From Chrysomallon squamiferum (lineage: Eukaryota > Mollusca > Gastropoda > Neomphalida > Peltospiridae): a stretch of 64,000 nucleotides of DNA. This document shows, one piece after another, positions 60,492 through 64,000 of the stretch. The stretch covers positions 16,766,993 through 16,830,992 of the forward strand of contig CM022678.1 of NCBI GenBank assembly GCA_012295275.1, in the 5' to 3' direction. The position numbers and the translations under genes are program-made. Under the pieces are notes generated by a model. It did not search any database. It was not told where the DNA came from and saw only the letters and a program-made list of their open reading frames with translations. Each line of letters opens with the position of its first letter. Position 1 is the first letter of the stretch.

Positions 60492-61464
60492 GTAAGTGTG
60501 TTATGAATTCTTTAAAAACGTATTTGAATCTGTGTGCTGCATTTGTCTCTGATGTCTGTATGTGCGTACGCGCGTGCGTATTTTTGGTATCTTAAATATG
60601 TAAGAAACACTTAGATGTTTAGGCCACATAAACTAACTTAATACTTTTATATTGTGTTAAAAATAACGACACACTCTAATGAGAAAACTGAGAAAGGGAA
60701 ACATGATATTCAGATAATTAAATTGTAAACTTTGCAGTTAAGTATAAATAAATGAAATATAATCCTAAATCTCGCATCATATATATTATCTACGTATCTA
60801 TCCATCTATCTATCTATATTTTTCTCTACACATATGTAACATGTTTCAAATACACTTCGAGCTAAAATATACCTACATCTGATGAAGAAGAAAAACAAAA
60901 CAATTACAGGCTCATCGGAAACTTTGATATAAAAATACATAGAGCAGTAGAATTTATTTCCAGTCATTTGCATTCCTAAATTAAATAATTAAACACATAA
61001 TGTGTACACTTTGTTATTTGTATAATAATCCTTGCTAAATCCTTCTTGAACTTCAAATAACAGCTCAGATACAATTTTAATCTATTGATTAACACAGTAG
61101 TGAAAATAATTGTAACAGATTTATAATTCTCCCCCACCAAGATAATCTTAATAACGAATTATCACTAGAAATAAGTAGTTTAACAACACTGAGTACAGTA
61201 TAAAAAAAATATCTGGGAGCTGTATTTATTTCTGTATCAGTGAAGTCATTACTTATAGGACGTATCTTTTTGCTCTAAAGCAGAGGTCGGTAACCTTGCC
61301 GCTAGGGACATCAGTAGACTTTATTTTGTGACTATTGTGGGCGCTTTGCTTTTTGGGGTAGATCGCAAATTTAGACTTGGTGATTCCCTTACCTATGTAA
61401 AGCCATGATCTCTTATTTTTCTTCTCTCTCTCTCTGTTTTTTTTTTTTTCTTTCTTTCTTTCTT

Positions 61465-61508
<44 letters not shown>

Positions 61509-64000
61509 GTATATATCTTTCAATTATTTTTAAAGAAAATTTACAGTTCTCCGAATTTTGGAAATCTTTTAATAGGTTTTGTAGATTCTATTTTTAGTAT
61601 GACCCTCGATTTGACGCAATTTGTGAGGTGCTAAGCTTCCGTCATATGAGGAACTGTTAAATTTTTAATCATTAAATTTTGATTAATTATTATTTTTTTA
61701 GTTCAATTTCTGTAAATATGATTTAAGTTTGATCCTTTAATTCTGAAATTATTGTGTGCCTGATGGGCGTTCCAACTTTTCACTGTTTGAAATTGGTGAT
61801 ACCTGAAAAATAGTTACCCTGCAACAAAACCAACAATAGCAAAAAACTCTAAAACCAAATTTAAAAAATAAAAAGAGCAAAGACAACGAACTAATAAATA
61901 AATAAATAAAATAAATAAGTAAGTAAAATTACTCTGAAGTGTATATGTGTGTGCGTCTGTGTGTATGTGTATATGTATGTATGTAAGTTCATATTTAAAT
62001 ATAAGTATATACAATATGACTGTGTTAAAATGTATGTTTCTGTGGGTGTGTATGTTTGTATGTATACATTTACATCGTGAACAATATTTGATATAATGTT
62101 TTTTCAACTTGTTCAGTTTCAGTTGCGTGTTTCACATGTAAAGACAACTCTGACTTCTGTTACCCCCAAAACTGCGAGCAGGAAAACTATGAGGACTGTA
62201 TGAAGACTTGTGAAGTTTGTACAGGTAAAGTTATCAATGTCCCAGCGTAGCAGAGTCAACAAGAGCAGGATAGATATCACAGATAGCTCATATGTTAGTA
62301 ACGATACATACACAGTATAGTTCATATGTTAAGTAAGGATACATACACAGTATAATTGATATGTCCAGTAAGGAGAGATACTCAGTATAGTTGATATGTT
62401 AGTAAAGCTATAGATATAAACAGGATAGTTGGTGCATTATGTAAGCACAGATATACAAAATATTTGGTATGTTAAACGATGATAGCTAACTAGGATATAT
62501 GAATCATATACATGTCTGATAGGATAGATAGCAGATAGGAACGGATTTATTAGGAAGGATATGCATTCAGAAAACAAACTAGATATGTTATTCAGAATTC
62601 CATGACAGCAGACATATTTTAGGTAGGATAGATACGCATGATAGATAATAGCATAAAAAGGAAAGCCACGTATTAGGTAAAATAGCTTGCATAAGTAGGA
62701 TATGTGTTCAGGTTACAGCTATGTTCAGATACGATTGATGGATACACGTAATACTTGGTATACGAGTATAATAGATGTACTTGAAATGATAGATATAAAG
62801 GACGTAACGGCTGGCAGTTTAATACACATACGAACATGCACACACCAAATACAACACAGTCACAAAAACATGAACATTATTAATTTGTGTTAATAAATAG
62901 AACGATTTTTCTTTTTGTACACATGCATACTGAGACACACTATTTCTGTTTTAATTTCAGTAATTCAACATAGTTAATTTCATTTACTCGAGCACCTATC
63001 TAGTCTCTCAATTTATCTTTTAATTACTGCAAATGTGGTAGAAGTGCAAACACACCCTCCTCTAATTCCCTGTAAATTAATACGAGTAATTCTATTTTTA
63101 GATGAGGGGTGTTCTAAGGGTTTTTACCATGGTGATGGCGACACGTGTAAACCCTGTTCTGTCAAAGACACAAAACATTCACCAAATTACAAAGAAAAAT
63201 GTAATATATTTTGTTCCAGTAACAAAACACATGGTAAAGATTGTAATAAGAACTGTACTGACAGATGCTTGGATAAAATATGTTACAAATGGACGGGTGA
63301 TTGTGAACGTTGTCCTTCTGGATTCTCTGGACCACGTTGTAAGCAGCACTGTAATAACACCGACGACAACGGTGACTGCATCGGTGACTGTTTTTCTGGG
63401 TTATTTGGTCCAAAGTGCGACAAAGAGTGCCCAAAGCAATGTAAAGACAAAGTCTGCAACAAAAAGACGGGAGAGTGTTCAGAATGCCCAGAAGGAGTTT
63501 GGGGTGAAACTTGTCAGTATCGTTGTTTTTATAACTGTCTGAAAAGTTCGTGTAACAGAACCGGGCAATGCTCTCTAGGTTGCAAAGATGTGTTTTTCGG
63601 AATGGACTGCTCAGAGAAATGCAGCGCGAACTGTGTACATCAGGTATGTGATAGGGAAAACGGATCGTGTACGGATGGCTGCGTTTCTGGTGAATATTAC
63701 GGAGACACTTGCGACAAAATCTGTCCTCAGCGTTGTCTGAATTCTACGTGTGATCGCACAACTGGGAAATGTAAGAACGGGTGCAGCGACTCTGATATTT
63801 ATGGGGCATTTTGCAACTATTCGTGTGGCTCATATTGTCGAAGTGTTCGGTGTGAAAATATCTCCGATTATGTTGAGTGCAGGGCGGTTTGTGTCAGCGG
63901 AAGAAAAGGAGAACATTGCAGGGATATCTGCCCTAGGAATTGTAAAGAATCATGTGATCAGCTTTCAGGACGATGTCTTCAGGGCTGTCTTTCAGGTTAC
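60449..64000 (+). CDS. Gene E: ShK-multiEGF receptor, 3' end outside window
   Basis: Exons are signal 60449-60491, ShK 62123-62224 and EGF 63102 to the window end. All three are intact, in consistent phase 1, with consensus splice sites. It is the only copy here with no lesion, so it may be a functional family member. By homology with B, a transmembrane exon, basic and acidic exons and a PTP domain are expected beyond 64000 (inference). It is most similar to gene B (for example CPQRCLNSTCDRT and CGSYCRSVRCENIS). An upstream alternative first exon lies at 57534. Confidence 0.82.
60492..62122 (+). other. Gene E first intron
   Basis: Contains poly-T 61467-61505 and the GCAGAGGTCGGTAACCTTG block (about 61280), plus blocks shared with B and C introns. 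No coding signal. Confidence 0.6.
62123..62224 (+). CDS. Gene E ShK-like domain exon
   Basis: VACFTCKDNSDFCYPQNC and EDCMKTCEVCT. Six ShKT cysteines plus one extra Cys near the start. Intact. Confidence 0.85.
62225..63101 (+). other. Gene E intron with ~38 bp minisatellite
   Basis: At least four units with ACAGTATAGTTGATATGTTA-like cores at about 62270-62410. The rest is similar to the same intron in B and C. Confidence 0.7.
63102..64000 (+). CDS. Gene E multi-EGF exon (open, partial)
   Basis: Open across all 899 visible bases in phase 1: DEGCSKGYHGDGDTC-like start, CYKWTGDCERCPSGFSGPRC, then successive EGF repeats to GRCLQGCLSGY at the window end. Where B has an extra T, E is in frame, which identifies the B lesion. 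Confidence 0.88.

Overview
This is an AT-rich, microsatellite-dense metazoan genomic window with small exons, GT-AG introns and no prokaryotic features. A Tx1-type LINE, a tRNA-derived SINE and lineage-expanded receptor phosphatases with ShK and multi-EGF ectodomains suggest a lophotrochozoan, most likely a mollusc and possibly a cephalopod. The species is inference.

The window is dominated by one gene family in a head-to-tail tandem array on the + strand. The ancestral unit can be rebuilt by comparing copies. It has a 14-residue signal-peptide exon, an exon for one six-cysteine ShK-like domain, and one ~1.2 kb exon carrying about ten MEGF/laminin-type EGF repeats. These are followed by a transmembrane exon, a basic juxtamembrane exon, an acidic cytoplasmic exon, and seven exons encoding a single protein tyrosine phosphatase (PTP) domain that ends just after the Q-loop. 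All introns keep the same phase between copies.

Layout. Gene A (1-7424) is 5'-truncated by the window edge and is a pseudogene. It runs into A', an inverted 2.2 kb fragment of another copy (about 7470-9690, - strand). At 10.4-18 kb there is a duplicated block with a tRNA-SINE, split by a 5.5 kb Tx1-like LINE on the - strand (11687-17165). Gene B (signal exons at 20120 and 24657, last exon ending 34686) is the only copy with all exon types and a full PTP domain, but it has two frameshifts. Gene C (36500-47177) loses its frame and its cytoplasmic part; its 5' intron hosts a dead KRBA2/Ginger-like integrase element. A ~490 bp satellite array (47486-50455) replaces the end of C and the start of gene D. 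Gene D (50455-54445) is an eroded remnant. Gene E (signal exons 57534 and 60449) has an intact ShK exon and an EGF exon that is open to the window end.

The family would encode type I membrane receptors with a disulfide-rich exterior and a cytoplasmic tyrosine phosphatase. The PTP signature varies between copies ([30 protein letters not shown]), and the WPD loop is W-I-D or W-M-D. A GGAAACTGAAACT-like motif, resembling an interferon-regulatory-factor site, lies about 215-240 bp upstream of each signal-peptide exon. Rapid birth and death, EGF-repeat number variation and this motif together suggest, but do not prove, a fast-evolving recognition or immune receptor family.
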